64,000 bases of DNA, from the NCBI RefSeq assembly GCF_014205795.1, contig NZ_JACHCN010000002.1:372001-436000 (forward strand), given 5' to 3'. The stretch comes from Rhodanobacter sp. MP7CTX1 (GTDB lineage Bacteria > Pseudomonadota > Gammaproteobacteria > Xanthomonadales > Rhodanobacteraceae). Positions 40,991-50,508 of the stretch are shown here, in pieces. A program made the position numbers and the translations under genes. Position 1 is the stretch's first letter; every line of letters starts with the position of its first letter. Under the pieces are notes generated by a model. The model made no database searches. It had not been told where the DNA came from and saw only the letters and a program-made list of their open reading frames with translations.

Positions 40991-42691
40991 TCAATGCACC
41001 TTGAACGGATACAGCGGCGGTAAATCCGCATCGTCGTTGCGCGCAGCGGAAGTACGCCACACGAAGCCACGCTTGAACACCTCCAGCAGCGCAGCACCAG
41101 TAGCCGGCGCTGGCGTGCCGGCATAGTGGCGTTGTTGCAAGTCGGCGATCGCTGCGCATTGCTGCCCATCACCGAGCGCCTGAGCCAGATCGCCGAGATT
41201 CTGGATCATCGGCCGTTCGGCGCGTGCCCATGCCAGCAGGTTATGTACTTGTGCGGCCGAATCGCGGCCGCGAGCCGCATCGAGAAATGCCTGTTGATAG
41301 TGACGCGCGGAGGCCTGCGCTGGCATCGGCGTGACGACCGACGGCGAACGTCGCCGACGACGCCACAGCAACCATGCCAGCACACTGAGCAGCCACAAGC
41401 CGAGACTGCCCAGGGCAATCCAGCGCCATGGCGTGGCGTGCGCGGCTGTCGATTCGGCCGAAGTCGTTGTCGCGGTAGCTACGGCTGTTGACGCCACCGC
41501 CGGACTGGCCGGATGAGCAGCCGCAGGGCCGCCGATTGCCGGCAACACGGTCACGCTGTGCGCCGGAATCTGCGCCATTTCCATGCGGTCCGTCAGCACG
41601 TTCCACCACTTCAAGGTGGTGGCTGGAATGGTCAGCCTGCCGGCACGCTCGGGCACGATCGCAAACGCCTGCTGACGCCAGCCGGCGATCCATTGGCCAT
41701 CATTGCGCGTGCCCGAAACCGGCTTGTCCGGATATACCGTGGCGCCATCCAGTGGTGGCAGGCTGAGCTCGGGCAAGGCCTCAAACGGCAGGCCGGTTGC
41801 CTGCAGATTCATCGTGAGATTGAGCGGCTGCCCCACCCGCAACTGATTCTGCGCACCGGGCCAGCCATCCAGCGTCAGGCTCAACTGGCGAGCCGGCAGC
41901 CACGCAGTCTTGCCCCAGTCGGCCGGTGCCGCCTGTATGTCGGCCGCCACCGCCGGTGCACTGGCCGAAATCGGGATGCTGGCACCGAAGAAGCTGTTGG
42001 GATCGTTCGGATCAACCGCGTCACCCTGAAATCCCAGTGCGGGAATCTCGAGGTGCCCGGCGTGCTGCGGGATCAACGCATAACGCCGCTCGATGACATG
42101 GTAGGGGCGGCCATTGCGCTCGGCGTCGTAGTTCAGATCAGCACCCACCCGGCTCACTACGCCTCCGCTGAGCTGTGGATCATCCAGCGCACCATTGCTG
42201 ATGGCCGATGCGAAATACAGCCGCACGACGTAACTCAATTGCTGGCCCACGTAGCCGTGTCCCGGCTCGATCTGCGCTTCCATGAAAACATCTTTGTGGG
42301 TCGCCGCCGCCGCGGCAGGATCGGGTGCGGTCACCTGCAATTGCAATGGGTTGGTCTGGGCGCCGGCCACGGTCAGCGCAGGAATCTGCAGCAAACCCTC
42401 ACGCCTTGGCCGCAGCGCCACGCCAAATGTCAGCTCGGAGGTGGCCGCACCATTGATCACGCTGAGGCTGCTGTTTTGCGACGTCCCGAGGATCTCGAAG
42501 TCCTTGCCCAGCGCGCCCAGATCAGGCGCACCCAGATTGCCGGCATCACCGCTGATGTGCAGATTCAACGTTACAGTCTCGCCCAGTTGCACGCTGCTGC
42601 GATCCAGCGTGGCCTGTACGGTTGCGGCGTGGCCAAGTGCCGGGACCAGCAGCACCGCCAGCAGCCAACGTCCGATAATTCGTCGAAGCAT
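40991..42691 (-). CDS. batD: BatD-like protein (aerotolerance operon)
   Basis: A 566-residue membrane-anchored periplasmic protein. Signal peptide (RRIIGRWLLAVLLVPALGHA), then several immunoglobulin-like beta domains beginning ATLDRSSVQLGETVTLNLHI and SNGALDDPQLSGGVVSRVGA, an Ala/Thr linker, a C-terminal helix (WIALGSLGLWLLSVLAWLLW) and a cytoplasmic tail. This is the BatD/DUF7379-like layout. ATG 42691 shares a base with the upstream stop (TGATG). It is the last gene of the MoxR-Bat operon, whose role in stress tolerance or envelope maintenance is known only in part. Confidence 0.85.
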   Translation of the reverse strand: MLRRIIGRWLLAVLLVPALGHAATVQATLDRSSVQLGETVTLNLHISGDAGNLGAPDLGALGKDFEILGTSQNSSLSVINGAATSELTFGVALRPRREGLLQIPALTVAGAQTNPLQLQVTAPDPAAAAATHKDVFMEAQIEPGHGYVGQQLSYVVRLYFASAISNGALDDPQLSGGVVSRVGADLNYDAERNGRPYHVIERRYALIPQHAGHLEIPALGFQGDAVDPNDPNSFFGASIPISASAPAVAADIQAAPADWGKTAWLPARQLSLTLDGWPGAQNQLRVGQPLNLTMNLQATGLPFEALPELSLPPLDGATVYPDKPVSGTRNDGQWIAGWRQQAFAIVPERAGRLTIPATTLKWWNVLTDRMEMAQIPAHSVTVLPAIGGPAAAHPASPAVASTAVATATTTSAESTAAHATPWRWIALGSLGLWLLSVLAWLLWRRRRRSPSVVTPMPAQASARHYQQAFLDAARGRDSAAQVHNLLAWARAERPMIQNLGDLAQALGDGQQCAAIADLQQRHYAGTPAPATGAALLEVFKRGFVWRTSAARNDDADLPPLYPFKVH

Positions 42692-44601
42692 CACGGTTGC
42701 CCTTCCTCGTTCGGTACGCCGCCATGACGCTGCTGATATTCCAGCTCGAATTTGCGCCGCAACAACGCGCCCGGATCATCCGGCACGCGCTGCAACGCCT
42801 GCCTTATATCGGCGGGCAGTTTTGATTGTGGGTCGTCCTTCGGCATCGCGCCGAGTTGATGGGTCGCCCCCGACTGGTCTTTTTGCTGCGCCGCCAACGC
42901 CTGATCCATCTGTTTCTGCAAAGCCTGTTGCGCCTGATCAGTGCGGGCCTTCTGCCCGGCCTGTTGCTGCGGGCTCAGCGGCCTGGGTTGATTTGCAGCC
43001 TGGTCCTGGCCAGGCTGATCTTGCTTGTCGTGGCCCTCCTTGTCCTGACCGGACTTCTGCGGCTGTCCATCCTGTCCCGGCTTGCCGGCAGCGTCCTGCG
43101 CGGACTTCTCATCCTGCGCCTGCTGCGAGTCCGACTTGCCATCCTTGCCCTGCTCGCCGGACGACGGCTGACCGTTGTCACCGTTCTTGCCCGGCTTCTT
43201 CTGCTCGTTCGACTGCTGCTGATCTTGTGGCTGCGTTTGCTGCTGTCGCAACCAGTCTTCGACCGCCTTGCGATTGGCCTTGGCGTCGGCGTTGCCCGGG
43301 GCGAGTTTCAATGCATGATCGTAAGCGCCGATCGCCTGCTGATATTGGCCTTGCCTGGCCAGGGCATTGCCGAGGTTGTACGCCGCATCGCCCCCTGGAG
43401 CTTGCTGCAGCGCCTGTGCCGCGCCCGGATAGTTGCCCGCGCGATACGCCGCTGCACCGCGCCAGGCGGGGTCGTGCGCGAGCTGCTGCGCCTGCTTTGG
43501 CTGACCTCGCTGCAAAGCCTGCGCAGCCTGCTGGTCGGGTCGCTGCCACAGGTCCTGCCAGCTCGTGGCACTGGCGTTGCCAGGCAACAGCGGCAACACG
43601 ATCAGCGGCAGCAAGAGCAGCCAACCGCGCCTGAATGCCATCGCCACGACCAGCAGCAACGGCAGCAGCAACCACGGGCCACGATCCTGCCATTCATCGC
43701 CCACGGGGCCGTTCACCGCCTTCACCGGAGCGGAACGCAACTGCGCATGCAATGCATCGATATCGCTGCGGTCCGCACTCATCGGCACATAACGACCACC
43801 ACCGGCGGCCGCCAGCGCGCTGAGCGCAGCATCATCACGACCGGCCAGCGCCATGTGGTCTTGCGCGTCATGCAGAAAGCCGCCACCGGCCAGCGGTATG
43901 GGGCCACCTTGCGGCGTGCCCACCCCGAGCACCGACACCTGCACACCCGCAGCCTTCGCTTTGCGCGCCGCTGCGTCGGCGGCCGCATCGGCCTGGTCCG
44001 TGATCAGCACCAGCGATCCACCCGCCGCCTTGGCGTCCTCGATCAGCGTCACGCCACGCTGGATCGCCAGTGCGGCGCTATCGCCGTCCACCGGCATGGT
44101 GTCGGGCGCCATCGCATCCAGCAGATCGCTGAGGCTGTTCGCATCGGACGTCAGCGGCGCCACCACGAATGCCTCACCGGCATAGGCGATCAGCGCGTTC
44201 AGGCCATCGCGATTGCTGGCCAGCAGATCGTGCGCCTTGTAGCGCACGCGATCGAGCCGGCTCGGTGCCACATCCCGCGCAAGCATGTGCTGCGACAGCG
44301 AGATCGCCACCACTTGTGCGGCGCGACTCGCATACAGCGGCTGCTGTACTCGGCTCCAGCTTGGACCGGCCAACGCCAGCGCGCACAGCGACCAGCCGAT
44401 CGCAAACAGCCACACCGGCACGTGTAGGTTCGCGGCGCGTCCACGCAGCAGATAAGGGAGCAGTTCGGGATCCACCAGCCGCGACAGCTCCAGCTGCGCC
44501 GAACTGCGCCGCACGCCGAGCCACAGCAACAAGGGCAACAGGGCCAGCGTGGCCAGCCACCACGGCTGCAGGAAATGGAACTGTTGCAGCGTCGCGCTCA
44601 T
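42691..44601 (-). CDS. batB: BatB/BatC fusion: VWA domain with degenerate MIDAS plus TPR and low-complexity tail
   Basis: A 636-residue protein with two N-terminal helices, a von Willebrand A domain (about residues 85-290), more helices (about 300-355), a short TPR section (GDAAYNLGNALARQGQYQQA and AIGAYDHALKLAPGNADAK) and a hydrophilic tail of Gln, Lys, Asp and Gly (about 470-590). BatB and BatC are separate genes in Bacteroides but fused here, as in other gammaproteobacteria. The metal site reads ISLSQHM where BatA has VDLSGSM, so the key Asp and second Ser are missing and metal-dependent binding is doubtful. ATG 44601 overlaps the batA stop by four bases. Confidence 0.85.
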   Translation of the reverse strand: MSATLQQFHFLQPWWLATLALLPLLLWLGVRRSSAQLELSRLVDPELLPYLLRGRAANLHVPVWLFAIGWSLCALALAGPSWSRVQQPLYASRAAQVVAISLSQHMLARDVAPSRLDRVRYKAHDLLASNRDGLNALIAYAGEAFVVAPLTSDANSLSDLLDAMAPDTMPVDGDSAALAIQRGVTLIEDAKAAGGSLVLITDQADAAADAAARKAKAAGVQVSVLGVGTPQGGPIPLAGGGFLHDAQDHMALAGRDDAALSALAAAGGGRYVPMSADRSDIDALHAQLRSAPVKAVNGPVGDEWQDRGPWLLLPLLLVVAMAFRRGWLLLLPLIVLPLLPGNASATSWQDLWQRPDQQAAQALQRGQPKQAQQLAHDPAWRGAAAYRAGNYPGAAQALQQAPGGDAAYNLGNALARQGQYQQAIGAYDHALKLAPGNADAKANRKAVEDWLRQQQTQPQDQQQSNEQKKPGKNGDNGQPSSGEQGKDGKSDSQQAQDEKSAQDAAGKPGQDGQPQKSGQDKEGHDKQDQPGQDQAANQPRPLSPQQQAGQKARTDQAQQALQKQMDQALAAQQKDQSGATHQLGAMPKDDPQSKLPADIRQALQRVPDDPGALLRRKFELEYQQRHGGVPNEEGQP

Positions 44602-45584
44602 GCCGCCTGCTCCGGCAACCGGGCAAACCGGCGCGGCGCGATCACCAGCAACAGCAGCAAGATCGCGGCAGCCAGCGGCCAACGAAACAATTCATGCCGT
44701 GGACGCAACGTGGGCCCTTGCTGGGGCATAGGCTCCAGGGCATCAATCGCGCGATACGCATCGGCCAACTCGGTACCATCGGTGGCGCGGAAAAATTGAC
44801 CGCCGGTTTCCTTAGCGATCGTGGTCAGCATGTCCGCGTCCAGATCCGCCGATGGATTGATCAGCTGGCTGCCGAAAAATCCTGGCACCCGCATCTGCGT
44901 TGCGCCCACGCCGATGGTATAGATGCGCACGCCGGCGGCCTTGGCCGCGTGCGCCGCTTCGCGCGGCGTGATGTTGCCTGTGTTGTTGACGCCGTCGGTA
45001 AGCAGTACCAGCACGCGTGCTTGTTCCGGTAGCGCCGACAACCGCTTCACGGCCACCGCAATTGCGTCGCCAATCGCCGTTTCGGTGCCAGCCAGACCCA
45101 CGACTGCGCTCTGCAGTTGTGCGCGCACGGCCGACAGGTCGTAGGTGAGCGGGGTCACCAGGAAAGCCTGGCTGCCAAACAGGATCAGACCCATTTCATC
45201 GCCGCTGCGGCGATGGATGAAATCTCCGGCAATCGCTTCGACAGCTTCAAAGCGACTGACCGGTTGTCCGGCCAGATCCATGTCTTCGGTGCGCATGCTG
45301 CCGGACAGATCCACCGCCAGCATCAGCGCGCGACCGCTACGCTGCTGCGCCTGCGGCGGCCCCACCCACTGCGGCCGTGCCGCGGCCGTCAACAGACACA
45401 GCCACGCCAGCGCCAGCAGCCATGGAACGATGCCATGCGTGGCCCTGCCAACCACCTTGGTCAATTGCAGGCCGGGCTGGGGCAGATGCAGGGCCTGTCC
45501 CGGCGCTGACGGCTGTAGCAAGTGTCGCAACAGCCATGGCAATGGCAGCGCCACGACCACCCACGGCCATGCAAACTCAAACAT
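44598..45584 (-). CDS. batA: BatA-like VWA-domain protein
   Basis: A 328-residue inner-membrane protein starting MFEFAWPWVVVALPLPWLLR, with one or two helices, a von Willebrand A domain (about 88-290) carrying an intact MIDAS (VDLSGSM, TAIGDAIA, LLTDGVNN), and a C-terminal helix (LAAAILLLLLVIAPRRFARL). It should bind protein partners through Mg. The stop overlaps batB by four bases and its start overlaps the upstream DUF4381 gene by eight bases, so it is translated as part of one operon. Confidence 0.9.
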   Translation of the reverse strand: MFEFAWPWVVVALPLPWLLRHLLQPSAPGQALHLPQPGLQLTKVVGRATHGIVPWLLALAWLCLLTAAARPQWVGPPQAQQRSGRALMLAVDLSGSMRTEDMDLAGQPVSRFEAVEAIAGDFIHRRSGDEMGLILFGSQAFLVTPLTYDLSAVRAQLQSAVVGLAGTETAIGDAIAVAVKRLSALPEQARVLVLLTDGVNNTGNITPREAAHAAKAAGVRIYTIGVGATQMRVPGFFGSQLINPSADLDADMLTTIAKETGGQFFRATDGTELADAYRAIDALEPMPQQGPTLRPRHELFRWPLAAAILLLLLVIAPRRFARLPEQAA

Positions 45585-46113
45585 GTCCGCGCTCCATCCG
45601 TGCCGGCTTCCACGTGCGTGGTTTCAATGCCAACTGCAGCCACTTCCGCACGGCTGCTGCTGCAGCTGCGTGATCGAACGACAACTGCGGGCGATAGATC
45701 GCCTGATCCAGTGCCAGCAAAAGATCCAGCGTGAGCGCATCGACCGGCACGCGCGCCAGAGTCTGCCGCCAGGCTTCACCGCGTTGTTGGGTGGCCAGTG
45801 CATCATGCCGACGCGCCACCCGCCGCAGCAGTTGATGCAGCCCACTTGCCAGCGCGGCCTGATCGCTGTCGTGCTGGTGCTGGAGCATGAGTCGATCGAG
45901 TTCGGCCAGCACCTGTGCGCGCTGCCGAACTACCCGTCGCTGCCGCTGCCAAAACCATACGCCTGCCAACAACAGTACAAGCAACAGCAGGGCGAGCACC
46001 CACCAGCCTGGCGCCGGAGGCCACCACGAGGGCTCCGGCGGCAGATGGATATCGCGCAGCTTCGGCCCTTGCGTTGGGGCCGTTGCCGGCGGTTGGATGA
46101 CCGAGGCGATCAT
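45577..46113 (-). CDS. DUF4381 membrane protein of the Bat operon
   Basis: A 178-residue protein. A proline-rich stretch with LRDIHLPPEPSWWPPAPGWW is followed by one membrane helix (VLALLLLVLLLAGVWFWQRQ) and a cytoplasmic helical domain with VLAELDRLMLQHQHDSDQAA and LHQLLRRVARR. This matches the DUF4381 family that travels with MoxR and VWA genes. Function unknown; probably an assembly partner. It overlaps both neighbours (8 bases with batA, 4 bases with the DUF58 gene). Confidence 0.85.
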   Translation of the reverse strand: MIASVIQPPATAPTQGPKLRDIHLPPEPSWWPPAPGWWVLALLLLVLLLAGVWFWQRQRRVVRQRAQVLAELDRLMLQHQHDSDQAALASGLHQLLRRVARRHDALATQQRGEAWRQTLARVPVDALTLDLLLALDQAIYRPQLSFDHAAAAAAVRKWLQLALKPRTWKPARMERGHV

Positions 46114-47057
46114 CGGGACAGCCTCGCGGTGCCGAGCAGGGTCGCCACCGACGCGAACGGGTCACTCGAAGTATCGATGCTGCCGTGGCGCAAGCCCAAC
46201 GACTGCGCCAGTTCTCCGAGCCGTGCCGGACCAGCGCCAAGCGCGCGCTGAAATTCGCGACGTTGGCGTTCGGACTGCAGCAGCACTTCGCTACGCTCGC
46301 CGGCATGTTCCATCGGATAGCGTCCGGGCGGTGCCAACGCCTGCTCCAGTGCATCGGCGACCACCAGCACGCTCACACCGGCATGCCGGGTGAGATCCAG
46401 TAGACGCAGTCGCGCCCGCGTATCGCAGCTGAAGCCATCGCTGATCAGCAGCACGCGGCTGGCTCCGTGCAGCACGCGTCCGGCACGTATCAATGCATCA
46501 GCCAGTGGCTCCTCTTTGTCTGACGACGGCAACGCGTCCCAACCGGCCAGCGCACCGCATACCGCCAGCGCGCCACGCGAACCCGCCTGCGGACGCAGTA
46601 GCTGATCAGCGTGACCGAAGGCCATCACGCCGACCCGCTCGCCAGCCTGGACCGCGTACCAGGCGGCGCACGCCGCAGCGCGTGCAGCCTGCACCGATTT
46701 GAACCGCACGCGCGTGCCGAAACGCATGCTGGCATGGGTATCCAGCACGATCAGCAGACAGCCTTCGCGATCCTCCTGGAATAGTTTGGTATGCAGCTTT
46801 CCACTGCGGGCAGTGAGTCGCCAATCGAGTCGACGCACGTCGTCACCGGCCTGATAAACGCGCGATTCGGCGTAGTCCATGCCACGGCCGTATAGACGGC
46901 TGGACTGCTGACCACTGCGCGCTGCGCGACTGGGCAAGGGCGCCATGCGTGCACGCGTCACCCGTGCACGCAATGAAATCAGTTCGGCCAACGAAACCTG
47001 ACTGCGGCCATCGCCATCGACCTGCTTGCGTACGGAAGTACTCATGGTTGTGCTCAT
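46110..47057 (-). CDS. DUF58 protein of the MoxR/Bat operon
   Basis: A 315-residue protein with the DUF58 signature GRGMDYAESRVYQAGDDVRR followed by DWRLTARSGKLHTKLFQED, then a degenerate VWA-like half (LIVLDTHASMRFGTR, VLLISDGFS). It is cytoplasmic or peripheral, as no clear helix is seen. DUF58 proteins partner MoxR AAA ATPases. ATG 47057 or the in-frame ATG 12 bases later could be used. The MoxR gene ends only 10 bases upstream. Confidence 0.88.
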   Translation of the reverse strand: MSTTMSTSVRKQVDGDGRSQVSLAELISLRARVTRARMAPLPSRAARSGQQSSRLYGRGMDYAESRVYQAGDDVRRLDWRLTARSGKLHTKLFQEDREGCLLIVLDTHASMRFGTRVRFKSVQAARAAACAAWYAVQAGERVGVMAFGHADQLLRPQAGSRGALAVCGALAGWDALPSSDKEEPLADALIRAGRVLHGASRVLLISDGFSCDTRARLRLLDLTRHAGVSVLVVADALEQALAPPGRYPMEHAGERSEVLLQSERQRREFQRALGAGPARLGELAQSLGLRHGSIDTSSDPFASVATLLGTARLSR

Positions 47058-47067
47058 GAACAGGCTC

Positions 47068-48108
47068 TTACGGCAACGGCACGAGATCCAGCAGGCGATC
47101 GATCACCTGATCCGGCCGTACGCCTTCGGCTTCCGCCTCGTAGCTGAGCAGCACTCGATGCCGCAGCACTTCGTGTGCAATCCCATGTACGTCTTCCGGC
47201 AGTACGTAATCGCGTCCAGCCAGCCATGCCTGCGCGCGCGAACAGCGATCCAGTGCGATGGTGGCACGCGGGCTGCCACCCCAGGCAATCCAGCGCTTCA
47301 GTTCAGGCCCGTAGCGACCCGCATCACGCGTGGCGAGCACGAGCTGGGTCAGGTATTCCTCCAGCGCGGGCGCCATATGCACCGCCATTGCCGCATCACG
47401 CGCGGCAAATACGTCGGACTGACTCAACAGTGCCTGCACCGGCGCCGTGGGATGTGCACGACGGCGTGCCTGCTCGCGTGCCAGCTTGAGTATCGCCAGC
47501 TCCGCGGCGGCGTCCGGATAACCGATGGTCACGTGCATCAGGAAACGGTCGAGCTGAGCCTCCGGCAAGGTGAAGGTGCCTTCCTGCTCGATCGGATTCT
47601 GGGTGGCCATCACCATGAACAGCTCGGGCAGATGCCAGGTGCTGCGGCCCACGGTGATCTGCTGTTCAGCCATCGCTTCGAGCAACGCCGACTGTACCTT
47701 GGCGGGCGCACGATTGATTTCATCGGCCAGCACGATGTTGTGGAACAGCGGGCCGCGCTCGAACTCGAAACTGCCGGTCTGCGGGCGGAATACGTCGGTG
47801 CCGGTGAGATCCGCCGGTAGCAGGTCGGGAGTGAACTGCACCCGATGGAAATCCGCCTTGATCCGTGCCGCCAGCGCCTTGACCGCCGTGGTCTTGGCCA
47901 GGCCCGGCGCACCTTCCACCAGAAGATGACCATCGGCCAGCAACGCCACCAGCAGGCAGTCGATCAGATGCGGCTGGCCAATGATGCAGCGCTGCAGATC
48001 GTCGCGCAGTTGCGCGAAGGCCTGCTGCAGATCGCTCAAGGGCCGGATTTCGGGTCGGCTTTCAGACCGGCTTTCAGGCATTTCCATTTCGGTTTCCGTT
48101 CTCGACAT
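47068..48108 (-). CDS. MoxR-family AAA+ ATPase
   Basis: A 346-residue ATPase. Walker A EGAPGLAKTTAVKAL, HRVQFTPDLLPADLTGTDVF, Walker B VLADEINRAPAKVQSALLEA, sensor 1 MATQNPIEQEGTF and LPEAQLDRFLM are all present, followed by the lid domain. MoxR proteins act as chaperones that mature or remodel partners, usually the VWA proteins of the same operon. The start is uncertain: ATG 48108 is used, ATG 48087 has a somewhat better ribosome site. It is the first gene of the operon; the pilQ terminator lies about 117 bases upstream. Confidence 0.92.
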   Translation of the reverse strand: MSRTETEMEMPESRSESRPEIRPLSDLQQAFAQLRDDLQRCIIGQPHLIDCLLVALLADGHLLVEGAPGLAKTTAVKALAARIKADFHRVQFTPDLLPADLTGTDVFRPQTGSFEFERGPLFHNIVLADEINRAPAKVQSALLEAMAEQQITVGRSTWHLPELFMVMATQNPIEQEGTFTLPEAQLDRFLMHVTIGYPDAAAELAILKLAREQARRRAHPTAPVQALLSQSDVFAARDAAMAVHMAPALEEYLTQLVLATRDAGRYGPELKRWIAWGGSPRATIALDRCSRAQAWLAGRDYVLPEDVHGIAHEVLRHRVLLSYEAEAEGVRPDQVIDRLLDLVPLP

Positions 48109-48224
48109 TACGCGGGGAGGCTGTCCGGCACGGCGCAATGGAGAAGGTTCCGGCAGCGTTCTACAGACCATGGCCATCGCCAGAAGTTTAGTCTGACTGA
48201 AGCGTCGACGCGGGCCATACAAAG

Positions 48225-48250
48225 AAAGAGGCGGCCGAAGCCGCCTCTTT
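48225..48250 (-). terminator. Intrinsic terminator of the pil operon
   Basis: On the minus strand AAAGAGGCGG, CTTCGG, CCGCCTCTTT forms a 10-base-pair stem closed by a stable cUUCGg tetraloop, followed by CTTTG. It starts about 20 bases after the pilQ stop and separates the pil operon from the MoxR operon on the same strand. Confidence 0.9.
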
Positions 48251-48269
48251 TGCTTGCATGAAGTGAAAT

Positions 48270-50489
48270 TTACTGCAGCGTGGCGCTGAGGATGCGCGGC
48301 GTCACGAAGATCAGCAGTTCGGCTTTGTTGACGATACGCGTGCTCTGCCGGAACAGCGCACCGAGCACCGGGATGTCACCCAGACCAGGCACCTTGACGA
48401 TCGTGTTGGACTTGTCGATCTCGTAGATGCCACCGAGCACCACGGTCTGCCCATTGTCCACCAGCACCGAGGTATTGATCGAGCGGGTGTCGATGGTCGG
48501 TACCTGACCGCTGCCCGGAACGGTGACGTAGCCAGCCAGTGCATCCTTGGTGACGTTGATCTGCAGATAGATGCGGTCGTCGGCGGTGATCGTCGGGGTC
48601 ACCTTGAGCTCCAGCACGGCGTCCTTGAACTGTACGGTGGCGGTGCCGCTGCCGGCGGCGCCCGTGGCACTGTTCTGGAACGTCACGTAGCCAATTTCCT
48701 GACCCTGGCGGATGTCAGCCTCCTCATGGTTCGCCGTAATCACCCGTGGGCTGGAGATCGTTTCGCTGAGACCTTCGGTCTGCGCCGCGGAAAGCTCCAG
48801 ATCGAGCGAGTAGTTCTTGCCCAGGATCGCAAGGCCGATGCTGCCTGCCGTCGTCGTGGAGGGCAGATTGAAGTTCAGACCGCCGGCACCGACGGGGCTT
48901 GCTGCGGCAGCGGTCGTCGCACCGCCTCCATTGTTGCCGGGGGTCCCGCCAAGCACGCCGCCGGTCTGGATCACCTGCCCACTGGGATTGGTTCGCGTGG
49001 CATTGGCACCAAACTTCGCACCTAGATCCCGTTCGAAATTGTCGGTGGCGATCACGATGCGCGACTCAATCAGTACCTGCTGTACTGGCGTATCCAGCAC
49101 CGCGATCAGGTCACGCAGCTGCTTAATCTTCTCCGGCGTGTCGTTGAGCAACAAAGTATTGGTGCGCACGTCAAACGAAGCACTGCCGCGTGAAGACAGG
49201 AAGCCATGCGCAGTATTGCCACTGGCCCCGCCACCGCCTTGGTTAGCTTGCAGGCTGCCCGTGGTCAGCAGCTTGGCGATATCCGCCGCCTTGCCGTAGC
49301 TGATCGGCACATAGTCGGTGACCAGTTCAGCGGTGTCCTGGGACTTCAGCTTGGCATCGGCCAGGTCTTGCTCGTACTTGGCCAGCTCAGCCTGCGGCGC
49401 GACCCAGATCACGTTGCCGTTGCGGCGCTTGTCCAGGCTCTTGGCACGCAGGATCACATCCAGCGCCTGATCCCAGGGCACATTAACCAGTCGCAGCGTG
49501 ACGCTGCCACCGACGCTGTCCGAAGCAACCAGGTTCAACCCGGAGATGTCGGCGATCAACTGCAGCGCCGAGCGCACCGGAATGTCCTGGAAGTTGAAGG
49601 TGACCCGCTTGCCGTTATAGCTGGGCTCCTGACCGAGCTTCGCCAGCGCTTCCGCCTTCGCATCGGCATGCTTCGGCGTCACTTCGACCACGTACTGGTC
49701 ACCTGTCTGGTAGTCCGAGGTATCGACGTTGCCCGTGATCGCGATTTCCATGTGGGCACCACCACCACCGGTGCCGGCGCGAGTAACGATGGACTGCACC
49801 GGCGTGGCGAAGTCCAGCGTATCCAGGCGTTGCGCAAGATTGGCCGGCAGATTTGCGTGATCGATATCGACCAGCAATTTGTCGCCCTTGCGATTCATCT
49901 GCGCATTGGCGCCGTTGCCGCTGAAGCTGATCAGCACGCGGCCCTCGCCATTCGGTCCCCGGCGGAAGTCGATGTTGGAAATCGTCGCGCCGTTATTCAT
50001 CGTCGAAGGCAGCGCCTTGGACGGATCGATGGTCGCGACCGTGGTGGTGGACTGATCGGCGGTGCCGTTGTTGATGGTGAGTACGAGGCTGTGGCCCTCG
50101 ACACGTGAACGGTAAGACGACGCGCGCATCAATTCGACCACGACCCGCGTTCGACCGCCGGCTTCCACGGCAGACACGCCGGAAGTCGAGCCCTTGCCGA
50201 TATCGAGATGGCGGGCGGCGGCGTTGTCGGTGTCGGCAAGATCGACTGCGATGCGCGGCGGATTGCCGGTACTGAAGATCTTCGGTTCCGGCACCGGGCC
50301 GTTGCCGAAGTCCATGTGCAGCTCGACACTGCCGCCTGGCAGCGCCTCAAAGCTGAGGTTCTTCAGCGTAGTGCTGGCTGCCATGGCATCGCTGGCCCAG
50401 GTGGCACCGGCGATCAGCAGACCCAGCAACATGTAACGGCTCGCATGGCGCATGACACGGCCCCGGACGGATTGGATTTGGTTGGTCAT
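48270..50489 (-). CDS. pilQ: Type IV pilus secretin PilQ
   Basis: A 739-residue outer-membrane secretin that forms the gate for the type IV pilus. Signal peptide (SRYMLLGLLIAGATWASDAM), two AMIN domains (LSFEALPGGSVELHMDFG and ISNIDFRRGPNGEGRVLI) that bind peptidoglycan, an STN domain (FNFQDIPVRSALQLIADISG), a secretin N1 domain and the C-terminal secretin core (FDVRTNTLLLNDTPEKIKQL, VLGGIYEIDKSNTIVKVPGL, LLIFVTPRILS). ATG 50489 is preferred over upstream ATGs inside pilP. It is the last gene of pilMNOPQ and is followed by a strong terminator. Confidence 0.95.
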   Translation of the reverse strand: MTNQIQSVRGRVMRHASRYMLLGLLIAGATWASDAMAASTTLKNLSFEALPGGSVELHMDFGNGPVPEPKIFSTGNPPRIAVDLADTDNAAARHLDIGKGSTSGVSAVEAGGRTRVVVELMRASSYRSRVEGHSLVLTINNGTADQSTTTVATIDPSKALPSTMNNGATISNIDFRRGPNGEGRVLISFSGNGANAQMNRKGDKLLVDIDHANLPANLAQRLDTLDFATPVQSIVTRAGTGGGGAHMEIAITGNVDTSDYQTGDQYVVEVTPKHADAKAEALAKLGQEPSYNGKRVTFNFQDIPVRSALQLIADISGLNLVASDSVGGSVTLRLVNVPWDQALDVILRAKSLDKRRNGNVIWVAPQAELAKYEQDLADAKLKSQDTAELVTDYVPISYGKAADIAKLLTTGSLQANQGGGGASGNTAHGFLSSRGSASFDVRTNTLLLNDTPEKIKQLRDLIAVLDTPVQQVLIESRIVIATDNFERDLGAKFGANATRTNPSGQVIQTGGVLGGTPGNNGGGATTAAAASPVGAGGLNFNLPSTTTAGSIGLAILGKNYSLDLELSAAQTEGLSETISSPRVITANHEEADIRQGQEIGYVTFQNSATGAAGSGTATVQFKDAVLELKVTPTITADDRIYLQINVTKDALAGYVTVPGSGQVPTIDTRSINTSVLVDNGQTVVLGGIYEIDKSNTIVKVPGLGDIPVLGALFRQSTRIVNKAELLIFVTPRILSATLQ

Positions 50490-50508
50490 TGCATCAGCCC
50501 CTGTATTC

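Noticed and set aside
42826-44427. 533-residue plus-strand frame opposite batB
   Set aside because: Leu/Arg-rich antisense reading of the TPR and Gln-rich region; no signal, motif or ribosome site.
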